Below, piece by piece: positions 29,568 to 36,875 of a stretch of 42,224 bases of DNA (its first letter is position 1; every line of letters begins with the position of its first letter). The stretch comes from an uncultured Hyphomicrobiales bacterium. Lineage in GTDB: Bacteria; Pseudomonadota; Alphaproteobacteria; Rhizobiales; TMED25. The stretch is taken from the NCBI GenBank assembly GCA_905181735.1, contig CAJIYR010000003.1, positions 190,001 to 232,224 of the forward strand, read 5' to 3'. The notes beneath the pieces are model-generated. The model did not search any database. It worked only from the letters and a program-made list of their open reading frames with translations, and was not told the DNA's origin. The position numbers were made by a program, and so were the translations under genes.

Positions 29568-30128
29568 ATGGTAGAAAATAACATCGCTAAAGAATTTTTA
29601 ACCGACCAACATGTTATTTACCCTTCTCACGGAGTTGGAAAAATAATCGATATTGAAACACAAGAAATTGCCGGAACAGTTCTTGAACTATATGTTATCT
29701 TTTTTTCCCATGAAAAGATGACGCTGAGGGTACCTGTTAGCAAATCAAAAAATGCTGGAATCCGTAAATTGTCGAGTTTAGATTTACTTAAAGATTCATT
29801 CACTATCTTAAGAGGAAATGCAAAAGTTAAACGCACCATGTGGAGCAGAAGAGCTCAAGAATATGAAACAAAAATTCATTCTGGAAACATATTATTAATA
29901 GCAGAAGTTGTAAGAGATCTGTATAAAGATGCAAAATTGACAGAGCAGTCATATTCCGAAAGACAACTGTATGAAGCAGCCTTAGAATTAATGGCAAGGG
30001 AAGTTTCTGTAGCGCATGATATTTCAGAAAAAGAAGCGGTTGTGAACATAGAAATCGAATTAACCAAAGGATTAAAATCAAAAGCAGAGAAAGAATTAGC
30101 TGCTAGTGCTGGTGCTGCGGAAGCATAA
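29568..30128 (+). CDS. carD: CarD family transcriptional regulator
   Basis: 186 aa. N-terminal RNA-polymerase-interacting Tudor-like domain opens with DQHVIYPSHGVGKIIDIE and includes LRVPVSKSKNAGIRKLSS; the C-terminal helical domain begins at NAKVKRTMWSRRAQEYETKI and contains the W that wedges promoter DNA. CarD stabilises open complexes and in alphaproteobacteria controls rRNA and growth genes. AAGGA 12 nt upstream of the ATG. Followed by a rho-independent terminator at 30194-30227. Confidence 0.95.
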   Translation: MVENNIAKEFLTDQHVIYPSHGVGKIIDIETQEIAGTVLELYVIFFSHEKMTLRVPVSKSKNAGIRKLSSLDLLKDSFTILRGNAKVKRTMWSRRAQEYETKIHSGNILLIAEVVRDLYKDAKLTEQSYSERQLYEAALELMAREVSVAHDISEKEAVVNIEIELTKGLKSKAEKELAASAGAAEA

Positions 30129-30193
30129 AACCAAGTAATATTGGTGGCTGTTAGCCTCTATAGTCCGTTCCTTGGAATTAGAAGTATGACTGT

Positions 30194-30227
30194 AAGTTAT
30201 TCTTTTATAAAGAAGTAACTTTTTTAT
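30194..30227 (+). terminator. Rho-independent terminator after carD
   Basis: Arms AAGTTATTCTTT and AAAGAAGTAACTT (one bulge) around a short TA loop, followed by a run TTTTTATATTTTTTTT. 66 bp after the carD stop, on the same strand and before tRNA-Arg. Energies not computed. Confidence 0.75.
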
Positions 30228-30264
30228 ATTTTTTTTATTTGATTTATATTAAGTTATTTTTAGT

Positions 30265-30341
30265 GATCGCGTAACTCAGTTGGATAGAGTGCCAGATTCC
30301 TAATCTGGAAGTCGGTGGTTCAAATCCACCCGTGATCACCA
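30265..30341 (+). tRNA. tRNA-Arg (anticodon CCT)
   Basis: Full cloverleaf by hand. Acceptor GATCGCG pairs with CGTGATC (one G-U), D stem ACTC/GAGT, anticodon stem CCAGA/TCTGG with loop TTCCTAA (anticodon CCT), T stem GGTGG/CCACC with loop TTCAAAT, then A discriminator and an encoded CCA. Decodes AGG. The 3' part is repeated, with 4 mismatches over 25 bases, near 30989-31013, so this gene may have served as an integration site. Confidence 0.95.
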
Positions 30342-30381
30342 CTTTTATAAGATATATAAAAAAAGTAATCAGAGAGTAATT

Positions 30382-30411
30382 AAAAAAATAACCACGATCA
30401 CCAACATCGTG
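30382..30411 (-). terminator. Rho-independent terminator after the cytochrome c gene (minus strand)
   Basis: On the minus strand, CACGAT-loop GTTGGTG-ATCGTG (30411 to 30393) is followed by GTTATTTTTTTA. It lies 35 bp downstream of the cytochrome c stop at 30446. The hairpin contains GATCACCA on +, which also matches the 3' end of the tRNA-Arg just upstream. Confidence 0.65.
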
Positions 30412-30445
30412 TCATGTTTGAAATACCTAAAATCTTGAATTAAAA

Positions 30446-30919
30446 TTAATTATTGTTCGTACTTTCATATTGGTCTTTAATTGAGTCCGGCCAAATAGAT
30501 TTAACATAGGCCAATATAGACCAAATTTCATCATCCGTTAGATCGTCGTTTCCAATCATCTTACCTTTATAATTAGGGTCCATTTTCTTAAAACCATAAC
30601 GAATTATATTAAATAATGTTTCAAAATCATGGTGCCAGGCATGACCTGTACCATTTAATGGTGGGGCATAATTATGACCATCAGAGTCTTTTTCAGTATT
30701 CCATTTAGGCTGACCTTCTAATTTATTCCCATGGCATGAAGCGCAATTATTTAAATACAGCGATGAACCTAATAGAATTTGTTCCGAGGCACTTTCCATA
30801 CTCACTGAATTTGAGAATTTGTTATCATTACGATTCTTCTCATTAAAAAAAACTAATACTATAAAAACGAAAATAAAAAGAAAGATAACTATTGAAAAGT
30901 AATTAAATATATTTTTCAT
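30446..30919 (-). CDS. Membrane-anchored c-type cytochrome (class I, single heme)
   Basis: 157 aa. N-terminal hydrophobic segment (IVIFLFIFVFIVLVFF, ~10-25) with no evident cleavage site, so it is probably anchored with its heme domain in the periplasm. Heme-binding C59-A-S-C62-H63 (NNCASCHGNKLEGQ); the distal methionine is M113 or M121 (KKMDPNYKGKM). The end DDEIWSILAYVKSIWP is the usual last helix of class-I cytochromes c. Ribosome-binding site AAGGGAAC precedes the ATG. It sits just after tRNA-Arg(CCT) and before a degenerate tRNA end. The electron partner is unknown; pseudoazurin at 35018-35458 is another possible carrier of this cell. Confidence 0.9.
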   Translation of the reverse strand: MKNIFNYFSIVIFLFIFVFIVLVFFNEKNRNDNKFSNSVSMESASEQILLGSSLYLNNCASCHGNKLEGQPKWNTEKDSDGHNYAPPLNGTGHAWHHDFETLFNIIRYGFKKMDPNYKGKMIGNDDLTDDEIWSILAYVKSIWPDSIKDQYESTNNN

Positions 30920-30988
30920 CTTGTTCCCTTTTAGTTATTCATTCATTTATGAAAGAAGTTTTTCATCAATAAATACCTATATCATCTT

Positions 30989-31013
30989 CGGTTCAAATAC
31001 ACCCAAGATCACA
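30989..31013 (+). repeat. Degenerate copy of the tRNA-Arg(CCT) 3' end (possible old attachment site)
   Basis: GGTTCAAATACACCCAAGAT at the left end, then CACAA, aligns with the tRNA T-loop to CCA end at 30317-30341 with 21 of 25 positions equal. No D or anticodon arm is found before it, so it is not a tRNA gene. Such short repeats of tRNA ends mark the far side of integrated elements. Confidence 0.5.
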
Positions 31014-31068
31014 AACTGTTAAGATATAGAATATTGTGATAATCCTAATAAAAAAAACGGAAAAGTAA

Positions 31069-31111
31069 AATAATGTAAGATTACATCACAGGTGATTAAT
31101 CTTACATTATT
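31069..31111 (-). terminator. Long near-perfect hairpin, probable terminator of the CNNM gene
   Basis: Arms AATAATGTAAGATTA (31069-31083) and TAATCTTACATTATT (31097-31111), 15 bp perfect, extended inside by ATCAC/GTGAT with one bulge, leaving almost no loop. On the minus strand it is followed by TTTTACTTTTCCGTTTTTTTT. It is 25 bp past the stop of the minus-strand CNNM gene. The + side also has AGTTTTTA, so it may work in both directions. Confidence 0.7.
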
Positions 31112-31135
31112 TAGTTTTTATAGAATTCAAATAAA

Positions 31136-32431
31136 TTAAACTTTTTCGATTAAAATCTTCTCAACCCTATGATCTTTAATCTCTTCAACAGTAAATTTGA
31201 ACCCAGAATCTTCAATATAGTCCCCTACTTTAGGCAATTGACCTAATTTATTCATTATCAATCCAGACAATGTATTAGCATTACCATCTTCATCCGATTC
31301 ATAACCGATGGCCCTTTCAACGTCAACTAAAGGGGCCAAACCATGAGCTATCCAATGATCGTCATTCTTTATAATATCGAATTCACTTTCAACATCATCT
31401 GTTTCATCAGCAATTTCTCCAACGAGCTCCTCAAGCAAATCTTCCATTGATACAAGACCGGCAAAAGAACCATATTCATCTATCATAAATGCTATGTGAC
31501 TTCTTTCCACTCTCATTCGATCAAACAAATCCTTTATCTTAGAAGTTTCTGGCACAATCATAGGCTCTCTTGCAAATTTTTCTAAATTATTCCAAGGTTC
31601 GTCTTCTCCATTTAGCAGTGCATCAATCATATCTTTAACAATGATAACCCCCACTAATTTATTATCTTTGTCTAAAAGAGGAAATCTTGAATGTTGAGTT
31701 TCTCTTATTATATCTTTATTCTTAGCATTATCTCCGCTTAACATTAAACAATGACATTGTCCTGAAGAGATCATCACATCTTCAACAAGGCGCTCGTCAA
31801 AGTTAAAGAGATTGTAGAGCATTTGGGCTTGTTCTTCATTCATTTCTCCATGTTTCACGGATACATCAACCAACCCCTTTATTTCTTCGTGTGTATAAAT
31901 ATCTTCATACGTAGAGCCTTTTACACCCAGACCACTTAATATGCCACTTGAAGTAGCTTTTAGTACTTTGTTTAAAGGATAAGCTATAAGGTAACTAATA
32001 TATAGAGGGTAAGCACACCAAAGCATTACAACTTCAGGGTTCCTGATTGCAAATATTTTTGGAACTTGTTCTCCGGCTACAATATGCAGTGAAGAGAATA
32101 TAACAAAACCAATCAGAAAAGCTACGAGATGAATTAAATCAGGTGGCAATACATTGGCCAGGACAGGCTCAAGTAATGCAGCAACAGTTGGCTCTCCAAC
32201 CCAACCCAAACCAAGCGATGCCATTGTTATGCCAAGCTGGCAACAGGCTAAATAACTTTCTTGATACTTTAGTATATATTGTGAAAGTTTAGCACCAAAT
32301 TTATCTTCGGATGCTAATTGTTGTATTCTTAGAGGTTTTGTTTTTACTATAGCAAATTCAGCAGCTACATAAAACCCATTTGCTACTAGACAAAAAAATG
32401 CGATTAACAAATTCGTTACCGTACCACCCAT
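31136..32431 (-). CDS. CNNM/HlyC-CorC family membrane protein with CBS domains
   Basis: 431 aa. N-terminal DUF21 membrane domain with about four hydrophobic segments (LLIAFFCLVANGFYVAAEFA; ACCQLGITMASLGLGWVGEP typical), then two CBS domains (~205-330: SRFPLLDKDNKLVGVIIVKD and FDRMRVERSHIAFMIDEYGS) and a C-terminal CorC_HlyC domain ending in HRVEKILIEKV. Family members act as magnesium or divalent-cation exporters; the name hemolysin is historical. Monocistronic: hairpin terminator downstream and a 315-bp gap upstream. Confidence 0.9.
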   Translation of the reverse strand: MGGTVTNLLIAFFCLVANGFYVAAEFAIVKTKPLRIQQLASEDKFGAKLSQYILKYQESYLACCQLGITMASLGLGWVGEPTVAALLEPVLANVLPPDLIHLVAFLIGFVIFSSLHIVAGEQVPKIFAIRNPEVVMLWCAYPLYISYLIAYPLNKVLKATSSGILSGLGVKGSTYEDIYTHEEIKGLVDVSVKHGEMNEEQAQMLYNLFNFDERLVEDVMISSGQCHCLMLSGDNAKNKDIIRETQHSRFPLLDKDNKLVGVIIVKDMIDALLNGEDEPWNNLEKFAREPMIVPETSKIKDLFDRMRVERSHIAFMIDEYGSFAGLVSMEDLLEELVGEIADETDDVESEFDIIKNDDHWIAHGLAPLVDVERAIGYESDEDGNANTLSGLIMNKLGQLPKVGDYIEDSGFKFTVEEIKDHRVEKILIEKV

Positions 32432-32746
32432 TTTATTTTAACTTTCTCACTTTCTTTTAACGTTTATATTAATAGCAATAAAAATTCCAAGCAAACGTGT
32501 ACAACGTTTACTATTAAATTTTAATGATATTTAATGATAAAATATTTAATTGACACTCACTATAAATCCTATGTGATGCCTCGAAACATTATTCTTAATA
32601 AAATGTTTCAACTGACTATTAAGAGTAATTATAATATTATAAATTAACAGTGTCTATAATAATTTTAAAAAATACTATAATCTACCCTAGAAAGTAGCGT
32701 GGAAGCTAAAGAATGATAACTGGGAAAATGATTATTCAATAAATTA
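32432..32746. other. 315-bp gap with two inverted repeats
   Basis: No coding frame seen. It holds an inverted repeat of AAACG/CGTTT around TGTACAA near 32493-32509 and a hairpin GAAACATTATT/AATAAAATGTTTC at about 32582-32608. Neither is followed by a T-run, so they look more like protein-binding sites or a leader structure of the CNNM gene than terminators. A promoter for the CNNM gene must lie here. Confidence 0.5.
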
Positions 32747-33223
32747 TTACGCATAAAGTGACTCCAAAAAAATTTCAGAAACGAGTAATTTGGTTTTCCC
32801 AATTTTAAAAGTTGAACGTCTAGCCCATGATTCATTGAAGCTCCCTACTTCAAGATGGCCGCGTTTAATCTCTGGATCATTAAATAAAATTTCTCCTAAT
32901 GGTTTAGCTCCAATTTTTAAAATTTCCTTTGTATCTTGTGTTAAAGGAATTAATGATCGAGCAATAACTACAGGAATTTCAGATCCGATAAGCTCTACTT
33001 CCCTAACAATAAAAGTTTGATTGCCAGTAGCTTCAAGTAGCTTTAATTCACAATCATAGGGAATATCCTGTTCTTGAGAGATAACATGAACTTTGAAGTC
33101 TTTATATTTATCTCTGAGCTTTGCAGTTAAAGATTGGCCATCCAGCAGCCAGTTACAGACATGTCCAGGCACTCCTTCTTGAGGATTAAAAATTCGCCAT
33201 TGAAATTTGTCTGGATTGAACAT
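32747..33223 (-). CDS. ubiC: Chorismate pyruvate-lyase
   Basis: Turns chorismate into 4-hydroxybenzoate and pyruvate, first committed step of ubiquinone synthesis. 158 aa. Recognised from blocks shared with E. coli UbiC: NWLLDGQSLTAKLRD, IVREVELIGSEIPVVIARSL (conserved R and E of the product site), IGAKPLGEILF and SWARRSTFKIGKTKLLVSEI, then FL near the end. N-terminus is about the usual length. No operon partner (ubiA) is beside it. Works with ubiG (8691-9437) and chorismate from aroK/aroB in this window. Confidence 0.88.
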   Translation of the reverse strand: MFNPDKFQWRIFNPQEGVPGHVCNWLLDGQSLTAKLRDKYKDFKVHVISQEQDIPYDCELKLLEATGNQTFIVREVELIGSEIPVVIARSLIPLTQDTKEILKIGAKPLGEILFNDPEIKRGHLEVGSFNESWARRSTFKIGKTKLLVSEIFLESLYA

Positions 33224-33325
33224 AGGTTATTTATTTTACAAGAGTAATAAGCAGTTGTTTTAAGGTTAAAAATGCTTAAATCTTCCTTTACTATCAATTA
33301 TTGTTTTATCAAATTCATCGCACAA

Positions 33326-33868
33326 TTAATTATCACCAATTGTTTTGATTATTGCACCCATCAATATGAATGCTACCCTACAAATTTTATCTCCTCTGTT
33401 GACCCAGGCATGACTAGTTCCTTGTTGTACAACTATATCACCTGCTTTTAAATCAACTTCATTATCGTCAAGCAATAATGTTATTTCACCTTCAAGAACA
33501 ATTGCATAATCCGTAGTTTCAGAACGATGCATAAATGGGTGCCTATCGCTTACTATGGAGGTTTCACCAACACCTAAATCTGCAAAATAACTTTTACCAT
33601 CTATGGCTTGCTTACCATCTTCCTCCGGTTCGAATTCAGATACCCTTAAAACAGTCCCCTTAGATTCAGGAAACATGATAAATTCTTGATCTGCGTCTTT
33701 ACTATTATTTGGCTTATGTGGAAATTCATTACTCTGCCATATATTTGTCAGACTAACACCAGGTCTGGAAGATTTTTTCATGATATTTGTTGCGTGGCTA
33801 TCGGATATAATTATTCCTTTTCCTGCCTTATCATGACCTGTAACAATTCTTCTGGTTGGTTTACTCAT
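33326..33868 (-). CDS. Cupin domain protein
   Basis: 180 aa. The C-terminal cupin_2 barrel has HPFMHRSETTDYAIVLEGEI (first motif, with H and E) and GDIVVQQGTSHAWVNRGDKI (second motif, G-D-x-x-x-x-x-G-x-x-H). The N-terminus MSKPTRRIVTGHDKAGKGII and the SEFEPEEDGKQ segment match a cupin type common in proteobacteria near aromatic or oxidative metabolism; those are often unnamed. The conserved histidines suggest a metal site. The substrate is unknown. It stands alone upstream of ubiC. Confidence 0.85.
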   Translation of the reverse strand: MSKPTRRIVTGHDKAGKGIIISDSHATNIMKKSSRPGVSLTNIWQSNEFPHKPNNSKDADQEFIMFPESKGTVLRVSEFEPEEDGKQAIDGKSYFADLGVGETSIVSDRHPFMHRSETTDYAIVLEGEITLLLDDNEVDLKAGDIVVQQGTSHAWVNRGDKICRVAFILMGAIIKTIGDN

Positions 33869-34075
33869 ATTTTTACTTAAGTTAAATTATTACGATTTTA
33901 ATATGCTTATTTATAGATTAAAGGTGATAAAATTCAAATAGATAAATCTATAAATACTTTTTTAATAGGCTATGAATAAAAAATTAAATTCATATTAGTA
34001 TTATTTATAAATCTTTCCTTGCCAGTTTATGATAAGACATTTAATAATTATTGATTATTTGTATATTTTTTATAT

Positions 34076-34152
34076 GCGCCGGTAGCTCAGTTGGATAGAG
34101 TACTTGACTACGAATCAAGGGGTCGGGGGTTCGAATCCTCCCCGGCGCACCA
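34076..34152 (+). tRNA. tRNA-Arg (anticodon ACG)
   Basis: Acceptor GCGCCGG/CCGGCGC, D stem GCTC/GAGT, anticodon stem CTTGA/TCAAG with loop CTACGAA (anticodon ACG, read as ICG after deamination), T stem GGGGG/CCTCC with loop TTCGAAT, A discriminator and encoded CCA. The 3' end faces a minus-strand integrase fragment 15 bp away, the classic arrangement of an element inserted at a tRNA end. Confidence 0.96.
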
Positions 34153-34166
34153 CTTAATGAAAAAAT

Positions 34167-34346
34167 TTATGAATTCTCATATGATAAAATATCTATAATT
34201 TCCAACGCTTTTAGAACATTATGTCCATGATTGATAGCCTCATGTCTAAAATCATGAAATCTCACTCTCTTAACCTTTGCTGTTTTTCTGAGTCTTTTCC
34301 ATGCCGAAGCGATAGCAGAGTTTGTTGTATCGAAAACATATTCAGT
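34167..34346 (-). pseudogene. C-terminal fragment of a tyrosine integrase
   Basis: Open frame TEYVFDTTNSAIASAWKRLR, then KTAKVKRVRFHDFRHEAINH, GHNVLKALEIIDILSYENS and TAA at 34167-34169. FHDFRHEA is the H-x-x-R box of tyrosine recombinases, preceded by the usual WKR..KAG-like helix, but the LGH and tyrosine boxes are missing and there is no start codon or catalytic N-terminal part. The piece begins right after the stop of the MORN-repeat gene, in the same frame. It is a remnant of an integrase that used tRNA-Arg(ACG), so accessory genes to its right probably arrived this way. Confidence 0.75.
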
Positions 34347-34634
34347 TTAATAAACTAACTTACCGTTCACATAGTTCTCTTTAAATTCTAACTGCCCATT
34401 ACCATGACAGGTAATCTGTTCACCGTGTAACTTTCCGTTCACATAGTTACGTTTATACCATAACTGTCCCTTCTTACGATACATAACGAATTCACCGTGT
34501 CGCTTACCATTCATATAATTCTTTTTGGATTCTAACTGTCCATTTTTACGATACACAACATATTCACCGTGTAGCTTCTCACCTATAAAATATCGTTTTA
34601 TCATAACGATGGTAATGAATAGTAGTTTTTTCAT
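34347..34634 (-). CDS. MORN-repeat (MORN_2/YwqK-like) protein
   Basis: 95 aa from ATG 34634 (a TTG two codons earlier is also in frame). Three to four repeats of ~22 residues with the pattern GKxHGExxxYxxNGQLxxKxNYxN: GEKLHGEYVVYRKNGQLESK, GKRHGEFVMYRKKGQLWYK, GKLHGEQITCHGNGQLEFKE. MORN_2 repeats make beta-hairpin ladders; YwqK is listed as an antitoxin in some annotations, but no toxin is seen here. The N-terminus has a short hydrophobic run (LLFITIVMI). Its stop is directly followed by the integrase fragment. Function unknown. Confidence 0.7.
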   Translation of the reverse strand: MKKLLFITIVMIKRYFIGEKLHGEYVVYRKNGQLESKKNYMNGKRHGEFVMYRKKGQLWYKRNYVNGKLHGEQITCHGNGQLEFKENYVNGKLVY

Positions 34635-34703
34635 ACCCAATCTTTCTCAGCTATCTTTTTAACACATTTATCAAACTCAAGAGTAGAGTATATAATTTAG
34701 TTA

Positions 34704-34943
34704 TTAATTAAAATATCCCATTGTGTAACAAACACCAACAATACTTATCAATCCAAGTACTGCATTAGTAATAATAAGGGATAGCTCTTTCCACAAAATA
34801 CCCACAACACACCAAAGCATTCCCCCTGTAACCATTATTATAATTCCTAGGGGATATATTTCAAGTGAGTTTACACCTGCACCAACCATTAAGACTAAAG
34901 TTCCTAGCCACTTCAATATGTTTGCAGTGTTACTCTTTTTCAT
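34704..34943 (-). CDS. Small membrane protein, three hydrophobic segments
   Basis: 79 aa. Segments ILKWLGTLVLMVGAGVNSL, YPLGIIIMVTGGMLWCVVGI and LSIITNAVLGLISIVGVCY (approx., second to last written without its first residues) are membrane-spanning; the N-terminus MKKSNT is basic. Spacing and the K-E before the last helix recall the small PQ-loop/SemiSWEET-like or PnuC-like half-transporters, but no diagnostic P-Q motif is present, so no function is given. It lies between the MORN gene and pseudoazurin, in accessory DNA. Confidence 0.6.
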   Translation of the reverse strand: MKKSNTANILKWLGTLVLMVGAGVNSLEIYPLGIIIMVTGGMLWCVVGILWKELSLIITNAVLGLISIVGVCYTMGYFN

Positions 34944-35017
34944 AGCTTAACATCTTTTGCATTTCAATAGAAATTAATTGTTAATATTACCAAGGTATGT
35001 CGGAATATTTTTAAAGG

Positions 35018-35458
35018 CTAGGAATCGATGCTTTCAATCAATTTAGCTAATTTCTTTTTACTCATTCCAACAACCTTACTAGCGGAAATTTCATTAATAT
35101 TGGTTGTATCTTTACCTACAATTACCAAAGCAATCATCCCCATACTTTTATGAGGCGTACACTGGTATAAATACACTCCTGGTTGATCAAATGTGTATGA
35201 ATATTCTTTGCTTGTCTTGCTTTTCTTTGGAATATCCATGCTTCCTGGGACCGTTATGAACTCTACATTATGACCCTTGGATGTTGGCGTCCATTTCACT
35301 GTATCATTAACGTCTATATTAATAATATCTTGCGAATATACCATTTTTTGACCGTCTTCGCGTTTGTTAAGCATTTCAATACTATACTCAGCTGAATGAG
35401 CATTTGGTACATTTATACTTAATAAAAATAATACACAGAAACATAATAATTTTTTCAT
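35018..35458 (-). CDS. Pseudoazurin (type I blue copper protein)
   Basis: 146 aa with a signal peptide (MKKLLCFCVLFLLSINVPNA, cleavage near HSA-E). Periplasmic electron carrier. The four copper ligands fit: H63 (SKGHNVEF), C100, H103 and M108 (YQCTPHKSMGM), with the usual 3- and 8-residue spacing after Cys. The C-terminal two-helix extension (SKKKLAKLIESID-like) is typical of pseudoazurins, which feed denitrification reductases or cytochrome oxidases. No denitrification gene is in the window. Good SD (AGAGGAAT). A 14-bp palindrome lies ~80 bp upstream. Confidence 0.92.
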   Translation of the reverse strand: MKKLLCFCVLFLLSINVPNAHSAEYSIEMLNKREDGQKMVYSQDIINIDVNDTVKWTPTSKGHNVEFITVPGSMDIPKKSKTSKEYSYTFDQPGVYLYQCTPHKSMGMIALVIVGKDTTNINEISASKVVGMSKKKLAKLIESIDS

Positions 35459-35537
35459 TCAATTCCTCTAATAAATATTAATAAGTTACAATAAATATAT
35501 AGGCATCAAATGATATTAAAACAGGGTCAAAGGAAAT

Positions 35538-35551
35538 TTATTTGCAAATAA
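35538..35551. promoter_or_regulatory. Perfect 14-bp palindrome upstream of pseudoazurin
   Basis: TTATTTGCAAATAA reads the same on both strands. It is about 80 bp before the pseudoazurin ATG and 92 bp past the DUF4396 stop. It does not match the FNR box (TTGAT-N4-ATCAA). A regulator site is possible, but AT-rich DNA makes short palindromes by chance. Confidence 0.35.
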
Positions 35552-35642
35552 TAATTCTATATTTGAATATAATTTAAAGATGTAAAATCAGTCATTATGA
35601 CCAAGCCAACATAACCACATAGGCTCAACGGATTGAAGACTT

Positions 35643-36086
35643 TTAATGGCAGGCTTTATTGTATACCTTCAACTTGTAGTAATTATAAGGCAACGGCGTT
35701 ATGAAACCTGCTAACAACATAATCGGAATTATCCCCAATGTCAGCATAGCTCCTCCCGTTAACAATACATCAGTTAGATTCATTGCAATCTCCATTGATA
35801 TCATAGATATAAGAGACATCTTAATCGCAACTTGGAAAGCTGACTTAAGATTCATTTGCCTACTCAATATTATTGTTTCCAGTAAAATTGAAGTCATAAG
35901 CCCATTAAAAATAGCTAACAACATAATGATAATGACTGGCGCACTTGCATTTGTGAACTGAAAATATGCTATGGTTCCAAAATCACCAATTGAGCATCCA
36001 ATTAAGCACCAAAGAGTGTTATAACTTGCTCTTTTCCAAGTATGCTTACATTGCCAATTTATCTTTAAACGAGTTAATAAATTCAT
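35643..36086 (-). CDS. DUF4396 family membrane protein ending in Cys-His
   Basis: 147 aa from ATG 36086, which shares its A with the TauE stop (TAATG), so it is translationally coupled; a GTG at 36110 is less likely. Family segment TWKRASYNTLWCLIGCSIGD (C-x3-C in the first TM helix) and C-terminal PLPYNYYKLKVYNKACH. About four hydrophobic segments. The cysteines and the Cys-His at the very end suggest metal handling; the family has no assigned role. It is the last gene of the riboswitch-controlled cbtB-cbtA-TauE-DUF4396 operon. Confidence 0.78.
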   Translation of the reverse strand: MNLLTRLKINWQCKHTWKRASYNTLWCLIGCSIGDFGTIAYFQFTNASAPVIIIMLLAIFNGLMTSILLETIILSRQMNLKSAFQVAIKMSLISMISMEIAMNLTDVLLTGGAMLTLGIIPIMLLAGFITPLPYNYYKLKVYNKACH

Positions 36087-36850
36087 TATATTCCTGTGAA
36101 CGCATTCCAAATTAGTTTAACGCCTATTGCTATAAAGAGTAATAAAAGTAATCTTTTAAATGTTTCTGCGACAATTCTTTTTCGAATTTCTCTTCCGATT
36201 CGCATGCCAATAAGAGCAGCTATTCCGCAGACAATGGCCAATGGAATTGTCTCTGTTATTAATATCCCTGTACTAATATATCCAACAGTTGCAGGGATAA
36301 CCGCAACTAAAAATAAGAATCCAGTAGTATCAACAAATTCCTCTTTATCAGCTTTTCTTAATATTAAATACATAATAATTGGGACACCCCATATAGAGGT
36401 TAGTCCTCCAATTATACCAGAAATACTTCCCATAAAAATTTGCCAATATTTATCATTCCTAATATCAAAGGACCACGATTTTCTAAATAAATTATCCAAT
36501 GCGAAAATTATTACCATACATCCAATAAGTAACTTTAATGTCTGATCACTGAGGGAAGCTGTTAAAAACGAAGTACAAGAAACACCTAAAAACATAAATA
36601 AAGCAAAAATTTTATATTTTTTAGCGATGGATCTTGGACTTTTAGCGGTAGAGAATTGTAATATATTAGCCATAATCACTGGGATAACATTCAATCCAAT
36701 TGCTTGTAATGGGGAGATAAAAGTTGTCAAAATTGCCAGAGAGGTCATAGGCAATCCAATCCCTGTAATGCCTTTAACGATTCCTGATATAATAAAGATT
36801 AATATAAACAGTGAATACAAATAGATTGGCTCAAAACCAGTACCAAACAT
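36086..36850 (-). CDS. TauE/SafE family membrane permease
   Basis: 254 aa, about eight hydrophobic segments. Family features: SGIVKGITGIGLPMTSLAIL (G-x-x-K-G-x-x-G-x-G), the matching second half GSISGIIGGLTSIWGVPIIM and the GMRIGREIRKRI loop. Most members are predicted sulfite/organosulfonate exporters or sulfur transporters, often unverified. Here the gene lies between cbtA and DUF4396 under a cobalamin riboswitch, so a cobalt- or metal-related role is a plausible inference. AAGGAAA ribosome-binding site before the ATG. Confidence 0.85.
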   Translation of the reverse strand: MFGTGFEPIYLYSLFILIFIISGIVKGITGIGLPMTSLAILTTFISPLQAIGLNVIPVIMANILQFSTAKSPRSIAKKYKIFALFMFLGVSCTSFLTASLSDQTLKLLIGCMVIIFALDNLFRKSWSFDIRNDKYWQIFMGSISGIIGGLTSIWGVPIIMYLILRKADKEEFVDTTGFLFLVAVIPATVGYISTGILITETIPLAIVCGIAALIGMRIGREIRKRIVAETFKRLLLLLFIAIGVKLIWNAFTGI

Positions 36851-36875
36851 TATTTAATTTCCTTGAATAAAATAT

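Noticed and set aside
30989-31013. Second tRNA-Arg gene
   Set aside because: Only the T-loop to CCA part is present; no D or anticodon arm and four mismatches in the conserved part.
32582-32608. Hairpin as terminator of ubiC
   Set aside because: It is over 130 bp from the ubiC stop and neither strand has a T-run after it.
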